Shown here in pieces: positions 52,750 to 64,000 of a DNA stretch of 64,000 bases. The position numbers and the translations under genes were made by a program. The notes below the pieces were generated by a model. That model searched no databases, had not been told where the DNA came from, and was given only the letters and a program-made list of their open reading frames with translations. Source of the stretch: Zasmidium citrigriseum (lineage: Eukaryota; Ascomycota; Dothideomycetes; Mycosphaerellales; Mycosphaerellaceae); the NCBI GenBank assembly GCA_002786025.1, contig NHNW01000030.1:1-64000 (forward strand). The letters run 5' to 3'. Each line of letters starts with the position of its first letter. Positions within the stretch are counted from its first letter, which is position 1.

Positions 52750-53916
52750 TTACACCTCCAATGCATTGATCTGCTTCTTGATGAGCTCAAAGTTGCTAAA
52801 GAAAATCATGTTGATGATGCACGAGCGGATCACCGAAACGCCCAATCCTGTACCACAGCACACCGTCAGACTCGGTTCTATACGTTTGGGATTGACTCTG
52901 CTTACCTCTATAACTCGTCGACTTGAAAAACTCAATATCCGGTCGCGAAGCCTGGTGTGGTCCCGCGGCGAGCAGTTTCTTCTGGTAGACCGTCTTGGCC
53001 ACGTCGACGGGGTAGATCTGTCATCGTCATTCGAGTCAGCACGTCATTCGCCTTCACAAATGAAGGGGAGGGAAAGACTCACGCAAGCCCAACTAACAAT
53101 CCCACACAGCCCACCCGCAACAACAACCGCATAAGGACTCGTCGAACTCTTCCCCCTCGCATTCCCCATCAACTGCTTCGCGCTCTCATACGTGATGAAG
53201 TAGATCGACGTTCCGATCGTATCCCTCAGCAAATGCAGTCGGTAGCCCGCGTACAACCCTTGCAAACCTCGATCCCGCACGAGTCTCCTGGCCGTCGCCC
53301 ACGATCCTCCGCTCTTGAGATCTACCTGGCTAGGTTTCTTCCCGCTCCTCATGGCCGCTTCTCGAGCGACTTTCCCCGCGAGCTGCTCGTTCAGCTTTGT
53401 CAGTTCGAAGGGACAAGATATCGTGGTAATCATCGCTCCAGCCGCAGCTCCACTTAGTCCAAAACACGTCACCGTGCTCAGCGTAGGATAACTCCCCGGC
53501 GCATTCGCAGTCACCAGCGGACTCTGCCCAGTCATCTGCGTGAGCGTGCGATCCAGCGCGTACTTGGTCTTCTGATACAGACTGAACGAAATCGTCCTCA
53601 CGACCGTCACGCTAATCATAGGCGGTCCCACGCCGCGCCAAAACGCCCGTAGTCCCTCCGCTTTGTACGCATCTTTGATCGTGTGCATGAAGCCCGTCTC
53701 GTAGGACTGCATGCGGGATTTAGCGAAATCGAGCGGGAAAGCGAGGAATGTTGAGAGGACGGAAGATGAGGAGGCGGAGATTTCGGTGCGGTATTTCTTG
53801 GCGAAGGCTTTGACATCTTTGCTGGCTTGGAAGTGGAAGATGGAGGAAGGGGAAGAGGTCGGTTTCGTGGGGGCATCGTGGGCGGGATTGGATTGATCGT
53901 CGGGCACTGGCATCAT
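52750..53916 (-). CDS. Mitochondrial carrier family protein
   Basis: Three exons (53916-53083, 53017-52906, 52847-52750) encode 347 residues. All three carrier repeats carry the P-x-[DE]-x-x-K signature: PLDFAKSRMQSYETG, PFELTKLNEQL and, in exon 2, IYPVDVAKTVYQKK. GLRAFWRGVGPPMISVTVVRT and GLQGLYAGYRLHLLRDTIGTS follow the first two. The last exon carries the final helix, SVIRSCIINMIFFSNFELIK. It is an inner-membrane solute exchanger; the substrate cannot be inferred, and the six-helix core has no close match I can name. The Ser/Pro-rich N-terminus of about 35 residues is longer than usual. Donors are GTGAGT and GTAAGC; both introns restore the frame. Confidence 0.88.
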
Positions 53917-54734
53917 GGGTCGAAGACGGGCGTCTTCAGGGCGTTCGATGGAGGAGCCTGGTGAGGCGCTCCATGAAGCCCGCCGTCGCCGGTTGTCGGT
54001 GTGCTCGTCGTTCTGCTATCCAGCCGTGCGAAGGCCTGGCGGAAGTGTATAGAAGCGTTGATCCCTCCGTCTTTGCCTGATTGTCGAATTCCCAACAGAT
54101 TGCTGTGGTTGAAGTCTTCTCTGTACTCGTATTTTGCGGCTCGATCGTCAGGCGGAATGGTGTCTCGATGATGGTTACAGCGTGCGGGGGTTCAATGGGA
54201 GCTCCGGTGCGTGGCCAGGATGCGGTCGATGGTGCTTGGGGTGAGGTCGAGAAGTGGGTCAGCTGGCGGCGATGACGATCGGTCGGCTGGTGGTCGTCGG
54301 CTGCCTATAAGGCTCAGGATGTGGTTCTACCGCAGTGCGGAGTGCAGGGCGTGTAGTCAGCCACCGATGCGTGTGCGAGCAATCGCCAGCAATAGCTGCT
54401 GATGGGCGAGTTGTACAGAGTACTTCAACACAAGGCGGCGATGAGGTGGGAGAGCTCGACCAGCCAATTGGCTTTCACCATGACCGCAGCACGCCCCACC
54501 TACGCCCCAATCGGCATGGTCGATTTGTGCAGCGATGGCATGTGAAAGTCTGGTCGGAGCGCAGATATCTCTTCTATATAGTCCTCTGTCGTTACATGCT
54601 CGTTTACACATTACCTTCAATCATCAACAACACCCGCGGCTACCTCGGATAGCTCTTGCATATATCTCAACGCATCGAGACAGCTGCAGCTGCTCTTCCC
54701 AACGTCAGACCGCTCACTCAGGCATCCTTCAGTC
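53917..54734. other. Intergenic stretch of about 0.8 kb
   Basis: Promoter side of the carrier gene and 3' flank of the GPI-protein gene. No supported gene or repeat. Confidence 0.45.
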
Positions 54735-56195
54735 TCAGAGCCATATCATTCCCACACCCGCAGTCAAACCCAATGCAACAAACGCCCACAGCCATCGCTC
54801 GACACCAATAGCCGCCGCGCGACCTGTCGATGGCATCTCTTTGGCAAAGGTCTGCGTCTGATCGCCCGAGCTGGTCACGCAGACAGATCCGCAGGCGTAG
54901 CCAGTTGGACAGCACCCGCCTCCATCGTTTGCCGCACATGACGACCAGCCATTCGCACACGAGCCAGTCGCTGCGGTGACGGCGATGGTGAGGCCAGACG
55001 TAATAACTTCTGTGGAATCAGACGATGGGCATGATGTTGTGTCGCAATTCCGATCCACTCGACAGCAGCCACCCAGATAGACAGCAGAGCACATGTAAAA
55101 GCCAGTCGGGCAGCCAGACGCAACAGCTGAGGTGGGAGATGTTGTGATTGTCGTGTCGGCCGGCGAGATGGCCGTGTCGGATGTTGTAGCTCCACTCGTT
55201 GGGCGGAACGGGGCTGAAGCTGTTGCTGTTGTGGTTGTCGTGATGTCTTCGCATCCGTCGTCCTGGCAAGATTGGCCGTTTCGACAGCAGCCTCCGCCCT
55301 GTTCTTGCGCACAGCCAAAGAAGCCGCTGGTGCAGGTTAAAGTTGTTGAAGTGGGGACAGGCGCTATTACAATCGTTGTCGGCGAGATCACGGTGGTTGT
55401 CACGGTATTGTCCTCGCCACTGATAGTGACAGTCGTCGTATACCCGCTCGTCACAATCACGGTGGTCCCTCCATTATCGCCCTCAGAAGACATGGTCGTT
55501 GGATTCACTGTTCCCGTCGTGGCCGTGACAGTCGGCAACGTAGTTGTGACGGTCTGCGTCCCGTAAAAGACACATCCATTATCCAGACATCTCGATCCAG
55601 GCACGCAGCATCCTCCATTATCGCTATCAGGACAGCTTGTATACCCTGCCGCAGTATCACACCCGGCAACACTGTCTCCACAAGTCGCACCACTCGGACA
55701 GCATCCCAAACCATTCGAAGTATTGACACACGTCTCCCCGCTATTGCAGCATAGATCCGAATTCGGGCAAGAAACCGTATTCGCAGGACATTGGAAGTCG
55801 CGCGAGAAGAGGCTCCTTCCGAACAGCGAGAAGCGTATTCTCTCGTGGTTCGTGTGCGGCGCCAGCGGGCTCAGCAGCATGCATGCACTCGACGCATTCA
55901 CATAGTTTCCAACATCCTCATAAATGGCCGGTCTGCTCATCCCATCTTCTTCCGCGAATTGCCAATAATCCAAATAAAACTTCTCCCCCGGATCCTCGCC
56001 CATCTTCCTCACTCCCTTCGGCTTATCCCATGCCAACCTCTCCTGCACCTCCAGCCCCCTCTTGACGTGCGACTCATGCTCCGGGTAGTATTTCGCCGTT
56101 CGAGGGAGATTGTGAGGCCATTGGAGCTCTTCGGCGCTGGCACATAGGCAGAGTAGGCTCGCAGGGAGAGCGAAGAGTTTGGTGAGGTCTTTCAT
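54735..56195 (-). CDS. Cys-rich GPI-anchored cell-wall/surface protein
   Basis: Single exon, 486 residues. A signal peptide ends near CASAEE. After a region with a conserved look (RLAWDKPKGVRKMGEDPGEK, then FYLDYWQF) come Cys modules: CPANTVSCPNSDLCCNSGETC, GLGCCPSGATC, SCPDSDNGGCCVPGSRC, then, separated by Thr-rich linkers, CTSGFFGCAQEQGGGCCRNGQSC, CPTGFYMCSAVYLGGCCRVDRNC and CANGWSSCAANDGGGCCPTGYAC. Most fit C-x(6)-C-x(5,6)-GGCC-x(5)-C. A Ser/Thr stretch and a hydrophobic C-terminus (WLWAFVALGLTAGVGMIWL) form a GPI signal. The Thr-rich linkers are probably O-mannosylated. The role is unknown; such proteins sit in the wall or outer membrane leaflet. Confidence 0.85.
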   Translation of the reverse strand: MKDLTKLFALPASLLCLCASAEELQWPHNLPRTAKYYPEHESHVKRGLEVQERLAWDKPKGVRKMGEDPGEKFYLDYWQFAEEDGMSRPAIYEDVGNYVNASSACMLLSPLAPHTNHERIRFSLFGRSLFSRDFQCPANTVSCPNSDLCCNSGETCVNTSNGLGCCPSGATCGDSVAGCDTAAGYTSCPDSDNGGCCVPGSRCLDNGCVFYGTQTVTTTLPTVTATTGTVNPTTMSSEGDNGGTTVIVTSGYTTTVTISGEDNTVTTTVISPTTIVIAPVPTSTTLTCTSGFFGCAQEQGGGCCRNGQSCQDDGCEDITTTTTATASAPFRPTSGATTSDTAISPADTTITTSPTSAVASGCPTGFYMCSAVYLGGCCRVDRNCDTTSCPSSDSTEVITSGLTIAVTAATGSCANGWSSCAANDGGGCCPTGYACGSVCVTSSGDQTQTFAKEMPSTGRAAAIGVERWLWAFVALGLTAGVGMIWL

Positions 56196-56980
56196 CGGAT
56201 TTGATGGTGGTTGGAATGGATCGCAATCCTGGTATCGATGTGCGACGAGAGGTGAAGAAGGAAAGAGGCACTTACGGTGAGGAAACTACGATGCGGTGGC
56301 TGGTCGTCGCTGCCGCGGAGAGTTGGTGTGAGCTGGTCCTGCGACGCTGAGGCTGGGAGCTTCGGACTTTGTGCGGGGAGTTTTTTTGTCTCAGATGTTT
56401 CAGGCCACGGAAAGTTTCACACCCAACTTCGACTTCATCCCTTACTTTTCTTACTTATCTCTCTTATTTCTTCTCCTTCCAACCAAGCCCTCGAAGAGCC
56501 ACGCACGATGCACAACCGCCCTGCTTCGATTCATGCCAAAGACGCCTCAAGCTCATCCATCAACGCCATGCATACCTCAAGATCTCCCAAAGACCACGTC
56601 TCAATGCAACTTCCGTCTCCTTGGCCTAGCAATTGGAGCCAGGTGCGCCGCAGCGTCCTGATAAGCCTGACAGAGACATGCCATTGATGGAATCTCATTC
56701 GTCTCCATACACCATACTAAAGTGCTGCCGAAGGTACTTGGATACCTGGCAAGGCAAACATCTGCACGGCGGCTACTCCCGAGCAAATTGTTCGACAGCC
56801 ATCAAGTAGTCTGAGGCTCAGCTCTCAGGCTCTCGGGCTGCAACAATCATGTCGCTGCTCTTTTAGGTAGCTCTGCGCAACACCAGGTTTCCTTGTCTTC
56901 TGCTCTGGGATACCCGTTCGATTCTCTTTCGACTTCAAGAGGGAACAGCGTCTGTCTCGTCTGTTCTACCGCCGCACGTC
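56196..56980. promoter_or_regulatory. Divergent promoter region
   Basis: 785 nt between the GPI-protein gene (leftward) and the gene at 56981 (rightward). Short open frames overlap on the plus strand without a recognisable product. Confidence 0.45.
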
Positions 56981-59374
56981 ATGGCGCCGGCAGTTCCACC
57001 CAATCACAATACTGACGAAGAGCATCCATGGTCATGGGCTGCAGAGTCTTGGGCTGAGATCCCGACACTCTCTCGGACGGAACGACCTAGTGCGTCTTTG
57101 CGTTCTAGAGATCAAACGCCGCGATTCGTTCCTCGTACATTCGCCACTGAGCTCGACGGGCATTTCGGCGAGAACTACACATACCGGTCCTTGTACCACC
57201 CACAGCCTGCCCGAGTGTCACGACATCATTCAAGGTCGCCCGATAATGATCTGGCTTACACCATGACTACTGGAAGGGAACGTAGGCCTGGATCACCGTC
57301 CTCATACGCTCCGCATACTCTGCCTACCCATGGCAGTGACCGATCCTCATATACGCTCACGAATGGCTCTTCCTACAGCTATGCAAATGCGCGGACATCC
57401 GATATCATTATGGGTACGCCGCGAGGAATAGCCGCCGAGCAACGAAGCACGACAACCATAGCAAGGTAAGTCAATGTTCTCAGCGCACCACCCAACACTG
57501 CAGCTTGATCAGGTCATAATGGGCATACGTGTCAATACGCGCACAGCGACGCCTTGCTGATGTGCTTGTAGCAGACGCTCTCTTGATGATCAGATGGCGA
57601 GTCTTGGACTTGACGAGGAGAGCAGGTCAGAATGGAGTAGCGAAGAGTCAGCGGAGGAATTTGAATCTGAGTCAACGGACGGGAGAATGGCGGTGCCGAG
57701 TTACGAAGTACCGGACCCGCACGAGGATGACCTACGCTCTTGTCTCCGAGGCCAGAAAAGCCGCCTGTTGGAGCTCCTGGTCGACATTATTCGCATATGT
57801 GGCCGACTTGACCAGTCTGTACACGAAGCGATCGTTACTGCTCTTGAGGACTATCGAGGATCGACGCGATCCCCTAATGATCCGCAAGAAGTCTCGGGTC
57901 AGGCAGATGGCACCGATGGAACGTCGAGACCCGGCGAGAAACGTCAAAGGGGCGAACGTGCGGATGGAACAAACAATTCGGTCAACGGGTCCAGTTCTGG
58001 TGGCACCGGCAAAGCACAGCAATCCGATGACCGCTCTGCAGATTCAGATGAAGCTCCGGACGACGATGAACATTCGGCCCCTGCTGCGAAGAGATCTCGC
58101 ATGCCGAAGAAAGTTGAGTCACAGATGCCATGCTTCGCCCGTCACTGCAGAGGACGAGACCATGCTATTTCTCAACTCTTGTAAGTCCGCGGAAGCCTCA
58201 ACTGTGTATCATGTGCTGACGAATGCTTAGACGTGGAGCCAAGAGATGCTCTGCATTCTACTTTTGTTCCTCCTGCTGCGAAGTGTACCGTAGCGAGGGA
58301 GCGTTGGAGGATCACAACAATCGAGGCTGCCGGCGGCACTGCATCGCGTTTCACGGTCCAGGCAATAGAGGACTGGGCTCCGTCAACCTTCCGCCGCAAA
58401 GGCATGTACGCCATGCGGGATGTCCTGAATGGGGCTCCATCGATGTCGCCACCAAATGGAGGTACTTCTTCCATCTGCAAAATCCGAGATCCATAGTTCC
58501 ACCATTCAGTAAGTCCTGCAAGTCTGGTGTCCAGAATGATGAAGCTGACAATTCGGCAGCGTCTATGAAGGGAACAAGCAATCCACATACGACTCCAAAG
58601 AAGCACTCTGCTACTGCCACGCCTATATTCGGGCAAGAGCAACTAGCCGAGAGTGTCTATCAATCGTTCGACCTGCCAAATTCGTTCCATGAAGAAGCCA
58701 ACATGACCGACGTCGTGGCCACGGGTTCCCAGCCTGCAGATCTCCACGCTCATGGCCATGTTGACTGGAATGCGCTTGTATCCTCCGAGAAGACCTACTC
58801 GGGGTCAACGAACGAGACAAGACGCTTACAAGAACGGAACTCCACCCTCGAAAGTGAGCTAAACAAGCTGAAACTCGACCTTCTAATCTGCCAGGCCGAC
58901 CGTGACACAGCGCGCGCGCAACTCCGGGAATCTCGCAGCCTCGTCGAGCGTCTTACGAACATCTTACGGAATTGCATCTCCTTGATCGGATTTAAAGCCA
59001 TCGATAAGTGTCTCTACGGATATCTCAAGGCCGACGCCCCCGATCTCATTAAAGAGTTCGAAGAGGATCTCGACTCTAGTTCCTCATCCATCGACTCAGA
59101 GCAACCTAAGGACCAGCCAAACAATCAGAAAAACGGCAAAGAGCCCACGATTGCTTTCGTCGATCCTCGCTTCCTTCCTACCATCGACGACGAAACTGTA
59201 ACTAAAGCGAAGGGTGAAGGCTTCTACGAAATGAGCACTAAGAGAATCGGTGTTCCGCGGCCTGTCCAGAAAGAGAAAGAGAGCGAGAAATTGGTTGTTG
59301 ACGAGCCGAATTATTGTTGGTCCAGCTCGTGGAATGCCGATGGCGAACTTTGGGATCTTGAGGGCATTCTGTGA
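56981..59374 (+). CDS. Coiled-coil protein with a Cys/His-rich zinc-finger-like region
   Basis: Three exons: 56981-57465, about 57572-58180 and 58231-59374 (roughly 745 residues). The second acceptor is a tandem TAGCAG, so exon 2 may start at 57572 or 57575. Exon 1 is Ser/Pro/Arg-rich and low in complexity. Exon 2 holds an acidic Ser/Glu stretch, a helical part (LLELLVDIIRICGRLDQSV) and a basic cluster AAKRSRMPKK. Cys/His residues cluster across the second intron (MPCFARHCRGRDH, CSAFYFCSSCCEVYRSEGAL, then DHNNRGCRRHC), reminiscent of the C2H2-like domains common in fungal regulators, but irregular. A coiled coil (RRLQERNSTLESELNKLKLD) follows. A nuclear role is plausible but not shown. Confidence 0.7.
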
Positions 59375-59693
59375 TATGTCCTCGTGTTGATTACCATACG
59401 GCTTCAAGGCAGTATTTGTGATGGACCACATCTGCTGGACGCATGATCAGGCTCGTGGATTGGGGCGAGGGGTTTGAGCATGCTGGCCATCGTTCAAGCT
59501 ACCTCCTACCTCTTGAGGGGAACATGTCGACTTCATGCGTGGGATCGGATTCGGAATACATGAAACGGGAGGATGCAGTACTTTCGGTGTTGGCCGGCGT
59601 TTGAAGAGCTTTGGAGCGGAGTATAGCTACTCACCTCAAGCTTTTCCATGTCGTTTCTCTTTTTACATCTGCGCCTTAGGTTTACTCCTCATC

Positions 59694-61551
59694 ATGGCGA
59701 CCCAGACACAGGCCACAATCGAACTCGAAGACATCACCCACCATCGAACCGAAGCTCCATTCTCCAATTTACCCACGCCAAATGTCCCAAGCGAACACCC
59801 AACCACAAACCACACCCTCGACCCATCACACCTCGGCAGCCATCCAAACATCCTCCCAACCGGCCGCGCAGCAACAGTAGTCCTCCAACTCGCTGGCCTA
59901 AACTTCCTCAACAGCTTCACAACCGGCCTCCTAACAGTCGGCATCCCCGCGATCGCCACCTCCCTCAACCTCAACGACTCCCTCTACGCCTGGCCCATAA
60001 GCGTCTACGCCCTCGCCTGCGGCTCCTTCCTCCTGCTCGCAGGAAGCATCGCGGACGTCCTCGGCGCCAAAACATGCAATCTCGTCGGGACGTTCTTCTT
60101 GTCCGTCTTCACGCTCGCCTGCGGGTTCGCACAGACGGGAATCCAGTTGGTGGTTTTTAGGGCGCTGCAGGGTCTCGCGAGTGCGCTGGCTGTTCCTTCT
60201 GCGTTGTCAATTGTGTCGACGAGTGTGCGGCCTGGACAGCTGCAGAATGTTGGGTTTGCGACGCTGGGGTTTTCGAGGGATTTAGGCTTCAGTGTGGGGC
60301 TTGTGTTGGGTGGTGTGTTCGTTGCGAGTATTGGGTGGCGGGCGGCGTTTTATATTGGTGGGAGTTTTGGGTTGTTGCTCTTTGCGCTTGGGATTTGGGT
60401 CCTACCTGCGTGCATGGAGGTGGAGAGGTCGGAATCGAAGTGGGTTAAGCTGGCGAAGGAGGTTGATTGGATTGGTACGTTTCAATGTCGAGTTTTGGCG
60501 TGGCTGATTGATGGCTGTAGGTCTGGTTGCGACGAGTGCGTCGCTTGCGTTGCTGTCTTATGTGCTGGCGTAGGAATATCCTTCATCTTGCCTGCCGGCA
60601 ATAGGCTAATGCGAGCTTAGACTCTTGTCGTCAAAGACGAGCAACATCCAGCGTCCGTCAAGCATTGCTCTACTTGTTACCAGCGCTATCCTTGCGGCGT
60701 TCTTCGTCTACTGGCAACGGAAGCAAGAGAGACAACACAAGGCCACGCTCATTCCGAACTCCTTGTGGAAGAAGTCAGCTTTCACAAGTGCTTGTGTCAT
60801 GGTGCTAAGTCAGTACCATCGACAGACAAGCTAGGCCAGAGCTGATCTAAAGCTGCAGTCTTCATGGCCGCCACTACATCCGTTGAACTGTTCTCAAGCT
60901 TGTTGTAAGCTCATCACATCCTCTTCACGAGAGATCTCTGACACAATACCAGCTTCCAACAAGTCCAAGGCCTCTCAGCCTTACAAGCCTCAATCCGGAT
61001 CTTACCAAACGTCCTCGTCGGCGTCGCACTCAACATCGTCACAGGCCTCTTCATAGACCGCATTCCAGCCATCTACGCCGCGATAGGCTCCGCCAGTCTC
61101 TGCGCAGTAGCCCCGCTGCTCATGGCCGTCATCAAACCCAGCGAGTCGTACTGGTACAATGCCTTTTGGGCGCAGGTGAGCCCACACAGGCCAGCAGCCA
61201 CGCACCGACTAACCTTTGTAGGCCCTTTCCCCCATCAGCGCCGGCGTCCTCTTCACGCTCGGCATCCTAATCTGCTCCTCGAGCTTCACTCCCCGCACGC
61301 AGGCTCTCGCCGGTGCGGTCTTCAATACCATGTCCCAAGTTGGGATATCTCTTGGGTTGACTGTGTCTTCGGTCGTGGCGAGCTCGGTGACTGATGAATC
61401 AGACTTCAAGGATAAGTCGTCTCCTCCGGCTTTGATGGTGGGTTATCGGGCTGCCTTTTGGCTGTTGTTTGCGATGATGCTAGTGACTTGTGCCGTTGGG
61501 GGTGTGGGATTGAGGAGGGTTGGCAAGATTGGGCAGAAGAGGCATGAGTGA
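59694..61551 (+). CDS. MFS efflux transporter (DHA2-like)
   Basis: Six exons (59694-60474, 60521-60569, 60621-60808, 60859-60904, 60953-61175, 61222-61551) join to 538 residues. The ATG at 59694 (MATQTQATIELED) follows a long leader with in-frame upstream sequence lacking conserved residues. The first half shows LNFLNSFTTGLLTVGIPAIA, motif A as GSIADVLGAKTCNLVG, FRALQGLASALAVPSALSIV and SVGLVLGGVFVASIGWRAAF. The second half includes VELFSSLLF-FQQVQGLSALQ, FIDRIPAIYAAIGSASL and FNTMSQVGISLGLTVSSVVA. The pattern is that of fungal multidrug/metabolite exporters with 12-14 helices in the plasma membrane. There is no biosynthetic cluster beside it. Two very short exons (46 and 49 nt) lower certainty in that region. 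Confidence 0.85.
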
Positions 61552-62392
61552 GAATGGGAGATTCAGATTGTGAGAGTCTTGTTCCATTGCGAGCGATCAG
61601 AAAATGTAACGCTGGAGAGGAGGCAGTACGAAATGAAAGGCTGCATCAATTGAGGGCATTGTTGCCTACCGTTTCTGCCGCAATGCAGCTAGTAAACTCT
61701 CAATTTGATGGAGTTATGTTTCGAAGACTTGCTTTCTGGTTCTCGATGGAGTGTTGCTTGAGATGAAGTCCTGGAAGGAAGGAAAGGAGTCGCTGCTTAA
61801 GTAACGTCGCTCAAAGCTTCCCAGTTCAGCAATGTTGCAGCGAAGCTCGTGATTTGCGGCCCGTCGTGAACCTTGTTTGAGCCGCAAAAAAACATCTCGC
61901 GACGTGACGTCTCAGCTTTCACTCATCCCACAAACTTTCTCATCCACGAATGCCGCCTTGATATGCTTACCGGAGATATAAATCCCTTCCTGTTAACCTC
62001 GCAGGGCGTGCCTTCATTCTCATTGATGGATCGCCTATCCAGATCCAGATAGGGCGAGATAACATGGGGTGGGTCTCGGGGAACGACCATCTCTTCAAAC
62101 GGCAATTCTTTGGCTGGCCGCTGACACGCCGGGACGACATCATTCGACCGTGATGTCTCGCTGTGCAAGGGTTTGCTTCGGCGTGGTCAATGCGAGACCA
62201 GGGCGTTTGTCCCAGTGAGCGTAAGGATGTTTCTTGCTTACCTCGCCTTTCTGCTTCCTGTTTGTTCTCTTTTATCTTGACGCACGCTCGCTTTGGCTAC
62301 CTGGAAGTTGCGGCGGAGAAAGACGGAAGGGGTTTTGAGTATTTCAGCTGTTTGATCCTGCTTCTTTCGCTTCCTGCACTACTTTCAGAGAT
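61552..62392. promoter_or_regulatory. Upstream region of cytochrome c peroxidase
   Basis: About 840 nt. No gene is supported; the 3' half is the promoter and pyrimidine-rich leader of the gene at 62393. No specific redox-responsive site could be assigned by eye. Confidence 0.45.
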
Positions 62393-63490
62393 ATGGCTTC
62401 AGCATCGAGAGCATTCACGCGAGCTCTACGCTCAGCACCGACTACCCAAACCCTCAGATCGTCTACTGCTCGCCGAGTAGCAGCACAAGGCTTCCAGCAA
62501 CAATCTCGCCGTGGCTACTCCAGTTCAGGACCTCAATCCAGTAGCAATGCCTCCTACATCTGGGGCGGCTTCGCAGCAGCAAGCGCTCTAGGAGGCTTCA
62601 CCTACTTCGCCCTCAATGGCAAGCCCGCCGCCGCCGAAGAAGTCAAACCCTTCGTCCCGAAGAACGAAGACTACCAAGCCGTCTACGACGCCATCGCCAA
62701 ACGCCTCATCGACGAAGACGACTACGACGACGGCTCCTACGGCCCCGTAGTCCTCCGTCTCGGTTGGCACGCCTCAGGAACCTACGACAAAGCCACCGGC
62801 ACAGGCGGCAGCAACGGCGCAACAATGCGCTTCGCCCCCGAAAAAGACCACGGCGCCAACGCCGGCCTCCAAGCCGCCCGCGACTTCCTCGAACCCATCA
62901 AGAAACAGTTCCCCTGGATCACCTACTCCGACCTCTGGACCCTCGCCGCCGCCTGCGCGATCCAAGAAATGGGCGGTCCAGATATCCCCTGGCGCCCCGG
63001 CCGCTCCGACCGCGACGTCTCCTACTGCACACCCGACGGCCGCCTCCCTGACGCATCGAAAGAGCAGAACCACCTCCGCGCCATCTTCGGCCGCATGGGT
63101 TTCAACGACCAGGAAATCGTCGCCCTCTCCGGTGCCCACGCCCTCGGCCGCTGCCATACCGATCGCTCCGGGTACGACGGACCTTGGACGTTCTCCCCCA
63201 TCACGCTCACGAATGACTATTTCAAGCTTTTGATCGAAGAGCAGTGGCAGTGGCGGAAGTGGAATGGGCCGAAGCAGTATGAGGATAAGAAGACTAAGAG
63301 TTTGATGATGCTGCCGACGGATTATGCGTTGGTGCAGGATAAGGTGTTTTTGCCGTGGGTTAAGACTTATGCGAAGGACAATGAGAGGTTTTTTGAGGAT
63401 TTCCAGAAGGTTGTTGTGAAGCTTTTTGAGTTGGGGGTGCCGTTTACTAGTGGGGAGGGGGATCGGGTTACTTTCAAGAGGACCGAGTAG
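62393..63490 (+). CDS. CCP1: Mitochondrial cytochrome c peroxidase
   Basis: Single exon, 365 residues. An Arg/Ser-rich presequence of about 45 residues ([20 protein letters not shown]) and a membrane-like stretch ([20 protein letters not shown]) match the bipartite signal that brings Ccp1 to the intermembrane space. The class I peroxidase domain has the distal pocket [20 protein letters not shown] (Arg, Trp, His), the proximal His in [20 protein letters not shown], the Trp radical site in the next residues (GPWTFSP), and [12 protein letters not shown] with the Asp that hydrogen-bonds the proximal His. It reduces hydrogen peroxide with ferrocytochrome c. The length agrees with yeast CCP1 (361). 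Confidence 0.95.
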   Translation: MASASRAFTRALRSAPTTQTLRSSTARRVAAQGFQQQSRRGYSSSGPQSSSNASYIWGGFAAASALGGFTYFALNGKPAAAEEVKPFVPKNEDYQAVYDAIAKRLIDEDDYDDGSYGPVVLRLGWHASGTYDKATGTGGSNGATMRFAPEKDHGANAGLQAARDFLEPIKKQFPWITYSDLWTLAAACAIQEMGGPDIPWRPGRSDRDVSYCTPDGRLPDASKEQNHLRAIFGRMGFNDQEIVALSGAHALGRCHTDRSGYDGPWTFSPITLTNDYFKLLIEEQWQWRKWNGPKQYEDKKTKSLMMLPTDYALVQDKVFLPWVKTYAKDNERFFEDFQKVVVKLFELGVPFTSGEGDRVTFKRTE

Positions 63491-63718
63491 GGTGTGCTGC
63501 GAGAAAGGTGGAAGGCGTTTCAGGGGCTCTGGACTTTAGCGATGGGTGTTTGATGTGTATGTTATGAAACGTTGAGGTGCGGATTTGCTGACGCGTATCT
63601 TCGAGAAAGACTACTAGACATAGAACCTGTACAGCCGCCGCGCCTATTGATTGCGTCAAGCCTGGTCTGCACATTCCACTTTCACGTCAGACACTTCTCC
63701 TCAACAACAATCTCACAG

Positions 63719-64000
63719 CTACTGCTCTTCTTCCAACTGCTCTTCTTCCTCAACCTCTTCTTCATCGAAGATCTTCCTCTTGCCGGGATCGACACCCACA
63801 TAAAACGTTTGCTCGAACTCCACTGCATCCTCGTTAAAGTGTTCATCTTCGTCTTCATCCTCATTCTCTTCGTCGTCTCCTTCATCCCCCTCGTTCTCGT
63901 CTCCGTCCTCCTCGTCTTCATCATTTTCACTTTCATCTCCTTCATTCTCATCTTCATCTTCATCGTCGTCCTCATCTACATCGTCATCATCATCATCATC
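63719..64000 (-). CDS. 3' end of a gene with a very acidic C-terminus (partial)
   Basis: A minus-strand frame enters from the right edge and stops at 63719. It encodes a run of Asp followed by mixed Asp/Glu/Asn, then EHFNEDAVEFEQTFYVGVDP, GKRKIFDEEEVEEEEQLEEEQ. The CAT repeat at 63984-64000 encodes the Asp run. The other frames give Met/Lys- or Ser/Ser-rich strings typical of shadows of an acidic frame. The protein cannot be named from its tail; acidic ends of this kind occur in nucleolar, chaperone and chromatin proteins. 63491-63718 is the convergent 3' flank with CCP1 and is otherwise empty. Confidence 0.5.
   Translation of the reverse strand, partial: DDDDDDDVDEDDDEDEDENEGDESENDEDEEDGDENEGDEGDDEENEDEDEDEHFNEDAVEFEQTFYVGVDPGKRKIFDEEEVEEEEQLEEEQ

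Noticed and set aside
1..64000. tRNA, rRNA, telomeric repeats or a CRISPR array
   Set aside because: No TTAGGG runs, no tRNA-like B box in a foldable context and no regularly spaced repeats were found by eye; CRISPR is not expected in a fungus.

Overview
The window looks like nuclear DNA of a filamentous ascomycete (Pezizomycotina; a Dothideomycete is my best guess, by inference from gene content). Support: short introns of about 50-65 nt with GTRNGT donors and CTAAC/CTGAC branch sites; families typical of these fungi (UstYa/DUF3328, fungal rhodopsin-like 7TM proteins, 2EXR proteins, DHA2-type MFS); and two blocks in which CpA and its complement TpG are almost absent while CpG survives, the signature of repeat-induced point mutation (RIP).

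Layout. 1-625 is a RIP-degraded block. 884-7659 holds a rhodopsin-like membrane protein, a UstYa-like oxidase, an unrecognised gene and a secreted GH35 beta-galactosidase. 8222-21802 is the most unusual part: five small genes on the plus strand encode secreted peptides (signal peptide, usually a Cys-containing core, usually a Lys-Arg site, and a C-terminal tail ending Trp-Thr-Ala or similar). In at least four of them an intron starts 2-6 nt after the stop codon. The array is split by a RIP island of about 8.7 kb (9930-18645) that contains a full-length, minus-strand Ty3/Gypsy chromovirus with 206-bp LTRs and a perfect 5-bp target duplication. The two peptide genes nearest the island each carry one in-frame TAG of RIP type. 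A further Cys-rich secreted protein lies inside the array on the other strand.

22289-38000 is ordinary euchromatic sequence: an unrecognised gene, an Stf2-like protein whose ATG is split by an intron, an SDR oxidoreductase, a secreted protein, two amino-acid transporters, a second rhodopsin-like protein, a proline-iminopeptidase-like hydrolase and mitochondrial methionyl-tRNA formyltransferase. 38273-45606 is a tandem array of four 2EXR paralogues; three share an upstream element containing GCGCTAG. 46051-64000 holds ALG14, a small inverted-repeat element, a kelch membrane protein, a mitochondrial carrier, a Cys-rich GPI-anchored protein, a coiled-coil protein with a Cys/His cluster, an MFS transporter, cytochrome c peroxidase and the 3' end of an acidic-tailed gene.

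Gene models were spliced by hand from reading frame and splice consensus. No homology search was run; family names rest on recognised motifs.
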